Source of the DNA: Helichrysum umbraculigerum
Taxonomy: Eukaryota; Streptophyta; Magnoliopsida; Asterales; Asteraceae
Reading direction: 5' to 3'
NCBI GenBank assembly: GCA_949592205.1
Contig: CATIUR010000001.1
Span: 65,056,559 to 65,120,558, forward strand
Length of the DNA: 64,000 nucleotides
A program made the translations under genes and the position numbers. The notes under the pieces were generated by a model that was not told the DNA's origin, did not search any database, and was given only the letters and a program-made list of their open reading frames with translations. Within the stretch, counting starts at the first letter, position 1; each line of letters starts with the position of its first letter. Shown here one piece after another: positions 44,127-54,769 of the stretch.

Positions 44127-44636
44127 TGATTGAAACTCCCTAGACAAACTTGTTGCTGTGAAAGTTTATAGTCAGTGTTTAAGATTTTAAACATTCAGTG
44201 ACTTATACTTGTGATCCATTCATTTATCTTTTTGGATTCTTTTTGATATGATCTGAGTTTTGCACTTTGGTTTTCTCAAAAAAATCATATATTATTGAAC
44301 AGCAAAATATAAAGTACAGATAGTTTTTCAGTTTACAATATATTTAATCTATCTCAAACTTTAAATCTACTATCTTCAGCGATTAGATAAATAGCAGAGA
44401 TTCCTACTATCTTCAGCGATCAGATGAGATAGTGACTTAAGACTTTCAAATCAACAATCTTCAGCATGACATCTTCTCAGGAAGCTTTAACCGACTGAAA
44501 ATCAATGAACCTTCATCTTCAGATACTTCGGTTTGAGAAGGATTCATTGCTAAGCTGAAGTGGCACAAATATTAAATAAAATCACCAAGAAAAGAAAATT
44601 GTAACTCAAATACAGGAAATACATGTGATATGATTT
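44127..44636. other. Element D 3' spacer
   Basis: No gene seen. It continues the LTR word family (TTCAGCGATTAG, TTCAGCGATCAG, ATAGTGACTT, CAGTGACTTATAC) for about 400 bp beyond the polypurine tract. Confidence 0.6.
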
Positions 44637-45350
44637 CTAAGTATCAGCTACTTTGATAGCATCAGTGATTTCAACAATGATATGATTTCCAAGTATCAGC
44701 GACTTGTTGCATGAGCAACATTGGTTTTTGCATTCATTTACACGTTTTCTCCCCCTTGATAATATCACCAAGTAGATCAGTGTTTCTTTGGTATCATCAG
44801 TAGCACTTGAATATTTCTCCCCCTTGATGATAGTATGAAATACTGTGTGTAATAGGTGATTGGTTTTCTCATCATCATCAGCTTGTGTTTTAGCTAATGG
44901 ATCATTGAAAACAGAGAGATCAGCTTGTATCTCTCTCTGTGACTGGAGAGAGACATTGACAGCTGGTGCAGTGAGAGATGAGAGATAGCTCGGGTCTGTA
45001 GCCAGTGATGTGATACCAGTGAAGAGTGTGTTAACACCCACTGATGTCACTTGCCCTTTGTTTAAAACATCATTCTTTTGTGAGAATAATGAGTGGCTCA
45101 TGGGTTGACTCGATAAAAGTTTAAGATTTGAAAACATGATTTTATCAAGAATGCCCACAGTGACTGAACGTTCAGACCCTGTTTTGTCCATGGCGTCCGA
45201 AGACGTCTTCTTTTTGAGATTTCTTGCAGAGGTTGGTAAAGTATTCTGGGATGGTGGTTGACCAGTTTTGATCACTGTAGGTGTTGATAGTGATATGGTC
45301 GATTGGGGGGCAGAATCAGACATATGTACAAAAGTTACATGCTGGGACAC
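44637..45350 (-). CDS. Element D accessory ORF remnant (237 aa)
   Basis: Lies between RNase H and the 3' LTR, the position of the accessory genes of A and B. Ser/Thr-rich (TISLSTPTV), with a Lys patch (LKKKTSS), no membrane segment. I cannot align it to the A or B proteins; it may be a fragment of a longer accessory gene left by deletion, or an unrelated ORF. Words of the element's CAGTGA type occur within it. Confidence 0.4.
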   Translation of the reverse strand: MSQHVTFVHMSDSAPQSTISLSTPTVIKTGQPPSQNTLPTSARNLKKKTSSDAMDKTGSERSVTVGILDKIMFSNLKLLSSQPMSHSLFSQKNDVLNKGQVTSVGVNTLFTGITSLATDPSYLSSLTAPAVNVSLQSQREIQADLSVFNDPLAKTQADDDEKTNHLLHTVFHTIIKGEKYSSATDDTKETLIYLVILSRGRKRVNECKNQCCSCNKSLILGNHIIVEITDAIKVADT

Positions 45351-46388
45351 AGAGATTCCCCCAAAAAAAATAATGAGAGCAAATGATAAAAACTTTGTAG
45401 TGCTCTGTTTTTCGTCAAGAAGTTTTATTCAAAAGAGTTGTTTTTTGAAATTTGTTTTAGCAAGATCTATGTTTCTACGTAGGCTTGAAAAGCTTTAAAC
45501 TTGTAGAAATGATTTGAGTAAAACTTGATTTTGATCTTGCTAACACTCCTTCTCTTTTTAAAAAAAAAAAAAAATTATAACAGAGTGATAAGAAAATGAT
45601 CAGACAGTGGGTGATTTGTGAAATGAGGTGAAGGGTTGATTTTATAATGAAGTTATGTGAGAAGTATGTGGTGAAAAATGAAACGTCGTGGTTGATGATG
45701 GTGGTAAGTAGGGGTGGCATATGGGTGATTATTTATGATGTTAAATGAGATAGGGGTGATGATTATGGAGCTTGGTGGTATTAATGGTGATTTGAGAGGT
45801 GCGCCGGAAAAGTATATGTGACGTAAGGAAGAAATAGTGTCAAAGGTGCAATTTTGTGACACATCCCTTCAAATAATGATGAAAGAATCAGGGAGTCCCT
45901 GAATGCAAAAAAATAACACTTATGTTCAAAAATACTAATCATAATTTTCAATTTGCCTGAGATGTTATCTCACTGATTTAGTCACAACTTAGAATACTAA
46001 CTAAGTCAGAGAGATTTGATCACTGGCAAATATGAATCATAATTTTTATTCATTAAGTATGAGTGTTGTTTTAAAAAAAAATTATAGAGACTTATTTTTC
46101 GCTGAAAGAGTTACAGCTTAGAATACTAACAAGATCAGCTAAAGAATAGGTCTCTAAATTTTTTTTTTTTTTTTTTTTAAATGAGTATAGATTATGTCTG
46201 ATATAAACTATGTAATATGTTACTATATTTATCTTTCACTGATCTAGTTACAACTTAGAATACTAACTAAATTAGCAAAAAAAAAATAGGACAATAACAA
46301 TATAGGTCATATAGAGACATAACAAATACTCAAATTTTAAAATTGAAGACTTTAAACAAAAAATAACTAACTGAGCTTGATAGCTGGG
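45351..46388. other. Element D spacer between RNase H and accessory ORF
   Basis: AT-rich, with A/T homopolymers at about 45559 and 46158-46178. Three copies of a phrase around CTTAGAATACTAAC lie at about 45988, 46117 and 46255, each next to TCAC/CAGC-type words. No credible ORF; the small ones are low complexity. Confidence 0.5.
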
Positions 46389-48089
46389 CTAATCATTTAA
46401 GTTTAACATGCCAAGCTCGCTGATAAGAAAATTAAATCTTTTCTCATCTAAAGGTTTTGTAAATAAATCAGCGAGTTGGTAATCAGTTGGGATAAAATGC
46501 AATTCAATATCACCTTTCATCACATGGTCCCTGATTAAATGATATCGGACATCAATGTGCTTTGTCCTTGAGTGCATTACTGGATTGTTGGCAATGGCTA
46601 TAGCGCTTTGACTATCACAGTAGATTGGTATTTCACTGAAGTCAAAGCCATAGTCAGCAAGCTGATTTCTCATCCAGAGAATTTGAGCAGTACAGGCACT
46701 GGCAGCAACATATTCAGCTTCAGCAGTTGAAGTTGAGACTGAGTTTTGTATCTTGCTGGACCAGCTTACTAGCTTTTCTCCAAGAAATTGACAGCTACCA
46801 GATGTACTTTTTCTATCCAGTTTGCATCCAGCATGATCAGAATCAGAGTATCCTTTCAGGGAGAAGTCTGAACCAGATGGATACCAGAGACCAAGATTAG
46901 GAGTACCCTTCAGATATCTGAATATCCTTTTGACAGCGAGTAAATGTGATTCCTTTGGATCAGCTTGATACCTAGCACAGAGACATGTAGCAAACATAAT
47001 GTCTGATATACTAGCAGTTAGATACAGCAGCGACCCGATCATTCCTCTGTAAGCAGTAATGTTTACAGATTTACCATCAGGATCAGCATGTAGCTTTACT
47101 GCAGGTGACATGGGTGTAGCAAGGGATGAGCAATTAGTAAATTCAAATTTCTTTAACAGATCTTTAACATATTTTCCTTGACTTATAAAAATTCCAGTTT
47201 TGGTTTGTTTTATTTGCAAACCAAGGAAAAATGTTAATTCACCCATCATGCTCATCTCATAACTTTTGGTCATGAGATTAGAAAATTCCTTGCACATGTC
47301 ACTGTTAGTAGACCCGAAAATGATATCATCAACATAGATCTAGACTAATATGACATCTCTCTTATCTATTTTCATAAATAATGTGCTGTCAATTTTTCCT
47401 CTGACGTAACCACATTTTATCAGGTAGACAGAGAGAGTATCATACCATGCTTTGGGAGCTTGTTTTAGTCCATACAGGGCTTTATCAAGTTTGTAAACAT
47501 AACCCGGATGTTTTGGATCAATGAATCCAGGTGGTTGCTTGACATACACTTCTTCCTGCAGCTTGCCATTCAGAAAGGCACTTTTCACATCCATTTGATA
47601 TACTTTAAACTTCTTGTGAGCTGCATAAGCAAGAAATAGCCTGATTGCTTCAAGCCTAGCTACTGGTGCAAAGGTTTCGTCATAATCGATGCCTTCTTGC
47701 TGACAGTAACCTTGTAAAACTAGTCTAGCTTTGTTTCTTGTAACCACACCATCAGCATCCATTTTATTTCTGAACACCCATCGTGTTCCAATCACTGATT
47801 TACCAGCGGGTAGTGGTACAAGCTTCCAAACTTTATTTCTTTCAAACTGAGATAGCTCTTCTTGCATGGCCGCTATCCAGTGATGATCAGTGAGTGCTTC
47901 ATCAACCTTCTTTGGTTCCATTAGAGACATAAAACTTACAAACAAACAAAAGTTAGCAGATGCTGATCTTGTCTGAACCCTGGATTGTGGATTACCAATA
48001 ATCAATTGATTATCAATATGTTTTGTCCACTTAGTCATTCGCTGAGGTTCAGCAGTAACTTGATTACTTTGTGAGGGTTCAGAGGGCAA
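46389..48089 (-). pseudogene. Element D RT and RNase H, broken
   Basis: Upstream part 48089-47340: MQEELSQFERNKVWKLV, GTRWVFRNKMD, MDVKSAFLNGK, ALYGLKQAPKAWYD. A TAG at about 47340 replaces the codon before IYVDDIIFGST. The rest reads on from there to 46389 with SMMGELTFFLGLQI, YSDSDHAGCK, AEAEYVAAS, CDSQSAIA and DLFTKPLDE, ending at LNLND. All RT and RNase H motifs are recognisable; the stop in front of the catalytic YVDD prevents a full product. Confidence 0.9.
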
Positions 48090-48199
48090 ATCAACATTTG
48101 TAGCATGAGTATTGTTGTTATGCGAGTTTTGGTTTGGACATTGAGTTTATGATGATGGGACATCTGTAGGTAAAGATGATGTTCCTGAACTATTCTCAG

Positions 48200-49924
48200 C
48201 TAAAGTAGAACTGGAATTGATTTCAGGAATATTATCTTCACCTTCAGAGTCAGATGAGTAATTTTTATATTTCTTATCATTTGATTTGATTTCATTTCAT
48301 TTGATAAGTCACCATCCATTTTGTTAAAAACAAGATTTTCATATTCTTTTGGATCAGTGAGTGAATCATCATATGATTCATCAAAAGTAACATCCATTGA
48401 TTCCTCAATACATTCTCTTCGTTTATTATAAATTCTGAAAGCTTTAGAGATGATTGAGTAACCAACAAATATTCCTTCATCAGCTTTGGGATCAAACTTT
48501 CCTAAGTGATCTCTTTTGTTTAGAATGTAGCAGGTACTACCAAAAACATGAAGAAAACTTATATCAGGTTTTCTCCCCCTTAATAGCTCATATGCTGTCT
48601 TACTGTGCCTTTTGACAATCAGTGACCTATTTTGAGTGTAGCAGGCAGTACTCACTGCTTCAGCCCAGAAATAGGTCTTAAGACCAGCATCAATGAGCAT
48701 TGATCTTGCAGATTCAATCAAGGTTCTATTTCTCCTTTCTGCCACCCCATTTTGTTGGGGTGTTCTTGGTGCTGAAAAATTTTGAGAAATACCTTTTGAA
48801 TCACAAAAATTTTCAAGGTCAAAATTTCAAAATTCAGTACCATTATCACTTCTCAGATGTTTTATCGTGACATCATTTAGATTTTCCATTTTCCTGACAA
48901 AGGATATGATCTCGTTGGCAGCTTCACTTTTGGCTTTTAGAAAAAATACCCAAGTGTATCTGGAGTATTCATCTACTATCACCAAACATTACCTTTCTCC
49001 TCCAAGACTTGGTGTACTCACTGGTCCAAACAGATCCATATGAAGCAAGTAAAAACATTCTGTTACTGATGAAGTCTGCTTACTTTTGAAGGACGAGCTG
49101 TGATGCTTTCCCTTTTCACATGCTGAACAAAGCTTGTCTTTGTCATAAGACATTTTCGGTAGTCCAGTGACTAAACCATTCTTGCTCAGTTTGTTAATTA
49201 CTTTGAAGTTCAGATGAGAAAGTCGCTTATGCCATAACCATTTTTCTTCTGAAACGGTTCTGGAGTAAAAACATGTTCCTGACTGTGTTGAATCCATATT
49301 GACCACATAAGTATTTCCTTTCCTGTTTGCAGCAAGAACAGCACTTCCCTTTTTGTTATAAACAACACCAGCTTCATGATCAAAAAGTACCTTGTTCTTG
49401 GAGTCACAAAATTGACTGATGCTTAATAAATTGTGCTTCAAACCTTCTAAATATGCTACTCGCTTGAACATTACATTACCATTGGTTAAGACACCATACC
49501 CTTTGGTTTTCCCAACTTTGTTATCACCAAAAACTACATCAGGACCTTTTTCATCCTGATAATCACTGAGCAGTGACTTACATCCTGTCATATGCCTGGA
49601 ACATCCGCTGTCCAAATACCAAATGGTTTCTCTAAGAATGCTTTTGTAGATGCTGTCAGAGTCCCATCCTGATGCTGAACATTTCTGAGCTACTTCCTTG
49701 ATGTTTTCATGGAATTCAGCATCATTAGCCATTAAACAATAATCTTTGTCTAGGCAAAGCATTGCTTCTTCATCATCAGATGAGGAAGATGAATCAGAGT
49801 CGCTAAGTGAACTTTCTTCAACAACAAATCCTTTTCTCTTCTTCTTCCCAGATTTAGCCAATGCCTCCAGTTTCTTGTATTTTGCCTTGTACTTATTGTG
49901 CTTATCATTTATGAAGTCTGGCAC
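48200..49924 (-). pseudogene. Element D protease and integrase, broken
   Basis: From 49924: protease YLDSGCSRHMTGC, pre-integrase HKRLSHLNFKVINKLSKNG, CSACEKGKHH and HMDLFGPVSTPSLGGER, then TAA at 48989 inside the integrase core, and a TGA shortly after RSDNGTEF near 48830. The frame resumes at 48745 with MAERRNRTLIESARSM and VFGSTCYILNKRDHLGKFDPKADEGIFVGY to about 48290, then shifts. At least two stops and one frameshift. Confidence 0.88.
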
Positions 49925-50011
49925 GGGTTCAGGGACTTTAATTACTGACTTTGATCTGCATTCAGCTACAAGATGACCAATTCTGCCACACTTGTAGCAT
50001 TCACCTTTGAA

Positions 50012-51013
50012 TTAAAATTTATCAGATGATGGAGCACCAGCGAATCTTCTTGATCTGGTGTTCCTTCTCAAATTAGCAACCATCATGGCCATATCCTTCT
50101 CAAGCTTCTCCAATCCTTCATCATACTCATATTCTGACTGTTCTTCATCTTGACCACCTTCCTCTTCAGCTATCAGTGACTTTGAACTATTCTTGGACAT
50201 TTTTGACTTCTGTCTTTGATCGATTTCATCAAGCTCTGCTACAAGGGCATTGGATATCTTCTGATTTCCAAGAGTAGCGCGAATATGCTCACTCTGATCA
50301 GCTTGCTTTTCAGACTTCTCATAATTGAGCAAAATACCATAGACCTGAGTTAAATTCAGAATTGAATAATCATTTCTCTGTCTGGTACACGTTGCAATGG
50401 TTCCCCAGATTTTCCTTGGCAGCAACTCAAGAAACTTTTCAACAACAAATCTCTGTTCCTTGCCTAAACCAGCCTTCTCCATTTTGTTCATCAGTGACTG
50501 GTATCTAGTGTAAGTGGAAGACAGAGATTCATTTGGTTCCATTGTGAACAGCTCATACTGGCGAGTGAGATTGACTTCCCTGCAGCGAATAATATCAGGA
50601 GTTCCAATATATATATTCCTAAGGGTATCCCACATATCTTTAGCAGTTCTACAAAGCCTGATTGATTCGAACACTTCATCAGGAAGTGCCATGCCTATAT
50701 AGATTTTAGCTTGTTTATCAAGTCTAACCAATCGCCTATCTTCATCAGTCCATTGTTCCTCTCTCTTAGGTAAAACCATTTCTGGTATAGCTGGAGTAGT
50801 AGCTGTTGCAATTACAGCAGGAACAATAATAGTTGGGATATGTGGACCATTGGTTATGATATTACAGAGACGGTCATCAACTAAGTCCAAAAACATCATC
50901 ATCCGGGACATCCAAGTTTCAATCCTTGAAGGATCAAAAGCTGGAGGTTTGGTTGTAGAACCATTTCCCTTTTGATAGTCAGAGTCAACACAGCTGTACT
51001 TTACAGATTCCAT
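50012..51013 (-). pseudogene. Element D gag, truncated before the zinc knuckle
   Basis: 333 residues from the Met at 51013. DPSRIETWMSRMMMFLDLVD, TAKDMWDTLRNIYIGT, LTRQYELFTMEPNESLSSTY and EKFLELLPRKIW are Copia gag (UBN2) features. A TAA after PSSDKF ends it; the same frame continues with CYKCGRIGHLVAEC (49965-50005), so the stop removes the CCHC knuckle and pol. Confidence 0.88.
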
Positions 51014-51048
51014 TGCAGACCTGGTTAATTGAAGTTAAACCAACTCTG

Positions 51049-51060
51049 CTTTGATACCAA
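51049..51060 (-). other. Element D primer-binding site (tRNA-iMet, one mismatch)
   Basis: TGGTATCAAAGC on the coding strand next to the LTR at 51062; A in place of G at the ninth base. Confidence 0.85.
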
Positions 51061-52133
51061 TTGAGAGTCCCGTAATCACTATTGATTAGTGATTTGGAAT
51101 CGCAAAGTGTAAAGTTTAATTGTAAAAGGGGGGTTTGAATACAATTAAAAACTTTTTCTGATTTTAACTAAGTTAATTGAAAGTTCTTAATCGTTATAAC
51201 AGAAACAGAGTATATCAGATAACGTATATGACAATATCAAAGAACAATGTAATAGTAGCTGAAATAGTGAATTATATTGATCATAAAATTCACAAGTGTT
51301 GAATGCGGAATGGATTAACCAAAGTTAATCCAATTCAAACACTTAGCTAAACTATTACAATCGAGAAGAACAGCAGTGGACAAACACGCTGACTGTTCAC
51401 TCTATGAATCGCTAAATCGTGCTTAGACAAACTACTCACTGACACACAAGTGATTAACACGAATTGAACGACTAGCCTCAACAGTACAAAACACTGAACT
51501 ATTTATACTACAAGAGTTCCTAAAATATCGCCTACAAAATAGGATCTTGGAAGGACACGTGTTGCTGCTTGATTGGTTTGAACTCTGATGAACCGACATT
51601 CTGCGGGTCCCAATTCTGTTACTGCAAATATCTCGTTACCTTAAAACCAATCACTTGCTGCCACGTAATCTTTCGGACATACTTCGAACTAGAACACTCT
51701 TGCTGATGTATAGATAAGTACAGTACTTTTTAGTACTTGTGAAAACGTATGATCGTTTAAGCTCAGACTTTTTAGGTCTTGATCTAGGATAATAAACAAT
51801 GATAATAATGATAACAAAGATGATAATTGCAGTGGAATAATAAGAACAACATCAATGTTATCAATGGCCAAATCCCTAATCTTATTAATGAATTAACAAG
51901 ACGGATACCCTTTAGTATCGGGGTTACAAGAACCTTAAGGATAACAAAGAACTTTAGACGTCTACATCTTTTCTAGGTGCACACCAAAACTACCTCCCTA
52001 CATCTCTTTATATACTAGAGATATTAGGGTTACAAAGAAATCATTAAGGTACAAGGAAACTAATTTAAACAATCTTCACTTTTAGTCCCTCGTCTTTAAT
52101 TATTTTGTATCATCAAATTAAAATATCCTAACA

Positions 52134-54000
52134 ATCTTCCCCTATTTGATGATGACAAAATAAACATCTTCTCGCGCAAACTTCCCCTTAACTCTTGATT
52201 TCTTGTAAACATGTCATGCATAATAAGCTGAATATCTTGACCTTCGAATCTTCTTCCCCTTTTTGTCATAATCCAATAGGGGTCTTCAAAAAGATAAGCA
52301 ACTTGAATCTTTTCAACTTTTTCCTCAATCAATGCATGAACATATCCCGATGGTTAAAAACTTGAAACAACAAGCTTCCCCTCGATGAATGTTTTAAACA
52401 TCCCTTGAATCTCGAATTCTATCAGCTCTATGTAATGATCACATATGAAGAAAACTGAATATAACAAACTTGATGAAGAAGTCGAATCTTCCAAACCTGT
52501 ACCTTATATCTTGTACTAACCACGACGTCGAACTTATATCCTTGTATAAGTAGATCACAATCTCCTTTTAAGATCTCTTTGACAAAAATCCTTATAAGAC
52601 AGATACACTCTTCTTTGTATCGGGGTTAGAAAACCTTAGAGAAATCTACTAAAATCTCTAATCTTTAATAAGTCACCGAGCACTCCAAAACTCTTTCAAG
52701 TGATAGCAAATGTGAGCATTGAGCATCCTAAGTTTAATCTCACACGTTTGCTAGATTTTGTCTAAGTCTTCGTCGTCACCATACAAACCAAAACAAGTTA
52801 TCTTCAAAGTGTATCATCCCCCACTTTGAGATATGATAAGATACAAACCTGTCAAACTCAACTACAATATCAAATAAGCTACAATCAACCTTCTTTGTAA
52901 TCACATCTTCATATAATCTTTATGAACGAGCCATTAAATCAATAAGAATAAATTGTTATGAAAACAATTCCAATTGAGATCCAAAACCATCAACTGTTTT
53001 GTTCTAACAGTTTTAACGTTTGCACGTCAACTAACAGTGGTAACTGCTAACTAGCAGTGGCACTATCCAAATAACTAACAGTGGCACTGTCTAGTATAAC
53101 TAGCAGAGGCATGTTTGTACTAGCAGTGACAAAAGCCATCTAACAGTGGCAATATTGTACAAACAGTGGTAAGAATGTTCTAGCAGCGGTAAACTTGTAC
53201 TAGCAGTGGGAAGCTTTGTGCTAACAGTGGGACAAACTTTTACTAGCAGCGGGAACAAACCTTCTAGCAGCGGGAAGCTCGTACCAACAGTGGCTGAGCA
53301 GTGGCTAGCACATGTAACTAACAGAGGCAGCAACTTCAGAATTATATATCTCTCTGATGACGTATCTGATCATGCTCAAATCCAAGAAATCCAATTGTGA
53401 AAACGTATGATCGTTTAAGCTCAAATTTTTACATGAAGTCGATCAATGTTTCATTAACCACATATCCAAAAATCAAGTCGATCCAATGGTTAACGAATCT
53501 ACAGTAATTTTCTGACTTCAGCTGCACGAAAGAAACAATAAACTTACTGCATTAACTTCGAATTTTAATATCTCTTTGTAGAAACATCCAATCACTATGA
53601 AATTTTTACAAGATGTAGATACATATGTCTTCTATAACATATCCAAAAATCATCAACTTTCGTAGGATAACGAAGACACAGTGACCGTTTAACTTCTGTC
53701 GTTCTGAAAAACCCTAAACTTTCAGCAACCAATTTCGACAATGAATATCTCTCAATCAAAAACTCAGATCGAAAATTCCTTCAGTACGAATGTGCGCCTA
53801 TATGTTAAGAACCTACAGTTCAAATTTCACGACAATCTAACGGTTAACGAATGAGATCTGAATTTTTTACCATGGCTGTGCAGAAAGTGACGAATTACTA
53901 ATTTTTCTTGCAATCTTCTAGGGTTTCTTCAATACGGCTTCTCTTGCTTGTAAAACTTTATAGATCCTATATCACGAGCCAACCTTTGTCTGATACCAAT
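52134..54000. other. Element F interior, non-coding
   Basis: No credible protein; the 78-aa reading at 52096-52332 runs from the LTR and has no family. 53025-53330 is a dense run of about fourteen TAACAGTGGCA/TAGCAGCGGGA words, the word of element B. At 53394-53426 the LTR start (CCAATTGTGAAAACG...) is repeated inside the element, out of place. Confidence 0.7.
53025..53330. repeat. AACAGTGGCA word array inside element F
   Basis: About fourteen degenerate copies at 15-25 bp spacing: TAACAGTGGTA, TAGCAGTGGCA, TAACAGTGGCA, TAGCAGAGGCA, TAGCAGCGGTA, TAGCAGCGGGA and others. Not in exact tandem period, so a cluster of sites and not a simple minisatellite. Confidence 0.8.
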
Positions 54001-54769
54001 TGTGAAAACGTATGATCGTTTAAGCTCAGACTTTTTAGGTCTTGATCTGGGATAATAAACAATGATAATAATGATAACAAAGATGATAATTGCAGTGGAA
54101 TAATAAGAACAACATCAATGTTATCAATGGTCAAATCCCTAATCTTATTAATGAATTAACAAGACGGATACCCTTTAGTATCGGGGTTACAAGAACCTTA
54201 AGGATAACAAAGAACTTTAGACGTCTACATCTTTTCTAGGTGCACACCAAAACTACCTCCCTACATCTCTTTATATACTAGAGATATTAGGGTTACAAAG
54301 AAATCATTAAGGTACAAGGAAACTAATTTAAACAATCTTCACTTTTAGTCCCTCGTCTTTAATTATTTTGTATCATCAAATTAAAATATCCTAACAGTAC
54401 TTGATGATTGAGAGGCTTTATTGAATAGTCCCTGAAGATGCAGCAATCCTCCTCACTCACTGCGAGCTAACATGCTCTTGTAGAATGAATTGAACTAAAG
54501 ATCTTCGGTGACTAGCTGTTATTCTGGCAGTGACTTTTGCCTTTATTGATTTGAAGAAGTAAGGCTCTCGCTGACGTTGATCAGCGACACACCAAGTTGA
54601 GCTTTAAATCTTCCTCAGCATATTAAGCGGAATGAATGACGATCAGCGAAACCTATCATTAGCAACAGCAGCTTCGATACAATCCATTTCTTCATCGAGT
54701 AGTGAACAGTTGAGTTGGTCAGCGACCAGTGACTTCATCATGGTCAGCGACCAGTGACTCAACATACAC

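Larger units (their letters stand above)
51738..54396 (-). mobile_element. Element F: small non-autonomous Copia-type LTR element
   Basis: 396-bp LTRs at 51738-52133 and 54001-54396 (TGTGAAAACG...CCTAACA) with two differences (CTAGGATAAT/CTGGGATAAT and GGCCAAATCC/GGTCAAATCC). Target duplication GTACT at 51733-51737 and 54397-54401. PBS at 53989-53998 (TGGTATCAGA), PPT at 52134-52147 (ATCTTCCCCTATTT on plus). The 1867-bp interior has no gag or pol. The LTR TATA box (minus) is at 52008-52013. It must be mobilised by another element's proteins. Confidence 0.93.
43075..54764 (-). mobile_element. Element D: degenerate Sirevirus-like Ty1/Copia
   Basis: LTRs of 1039 bp (TGAGAGTCCC...GACTCAACA), left 43075-44113 and right 51062-51737 plus 54402-54764, differing at about 15 positions. 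Target duplication TACAC at 43070-43074 and 54765-54769. iMet-type PBS at the right. About 9.0 kb without element F. gag and pol carry several stops and frame breaks. Inserted in the 5' LTR of element C. Confidence 0.95.
51062..54764 (-). mobile_element. Element D 5' LTR, split by element F
   Basis: 51062-51737 and 54402-54764, 1039 bp together, equal in length to the left LTR. Element F occupies 51738-54396 with the duplication GTACT. Confidence 0.93.

Noticed and set aside
45475..45862. Minus-strand ORFs of 81 and 69 aa in element D
   Set aside because: AT-rich, His/Ile/Phe-rich low complexity, no motif, and overlapping each other in different frames.
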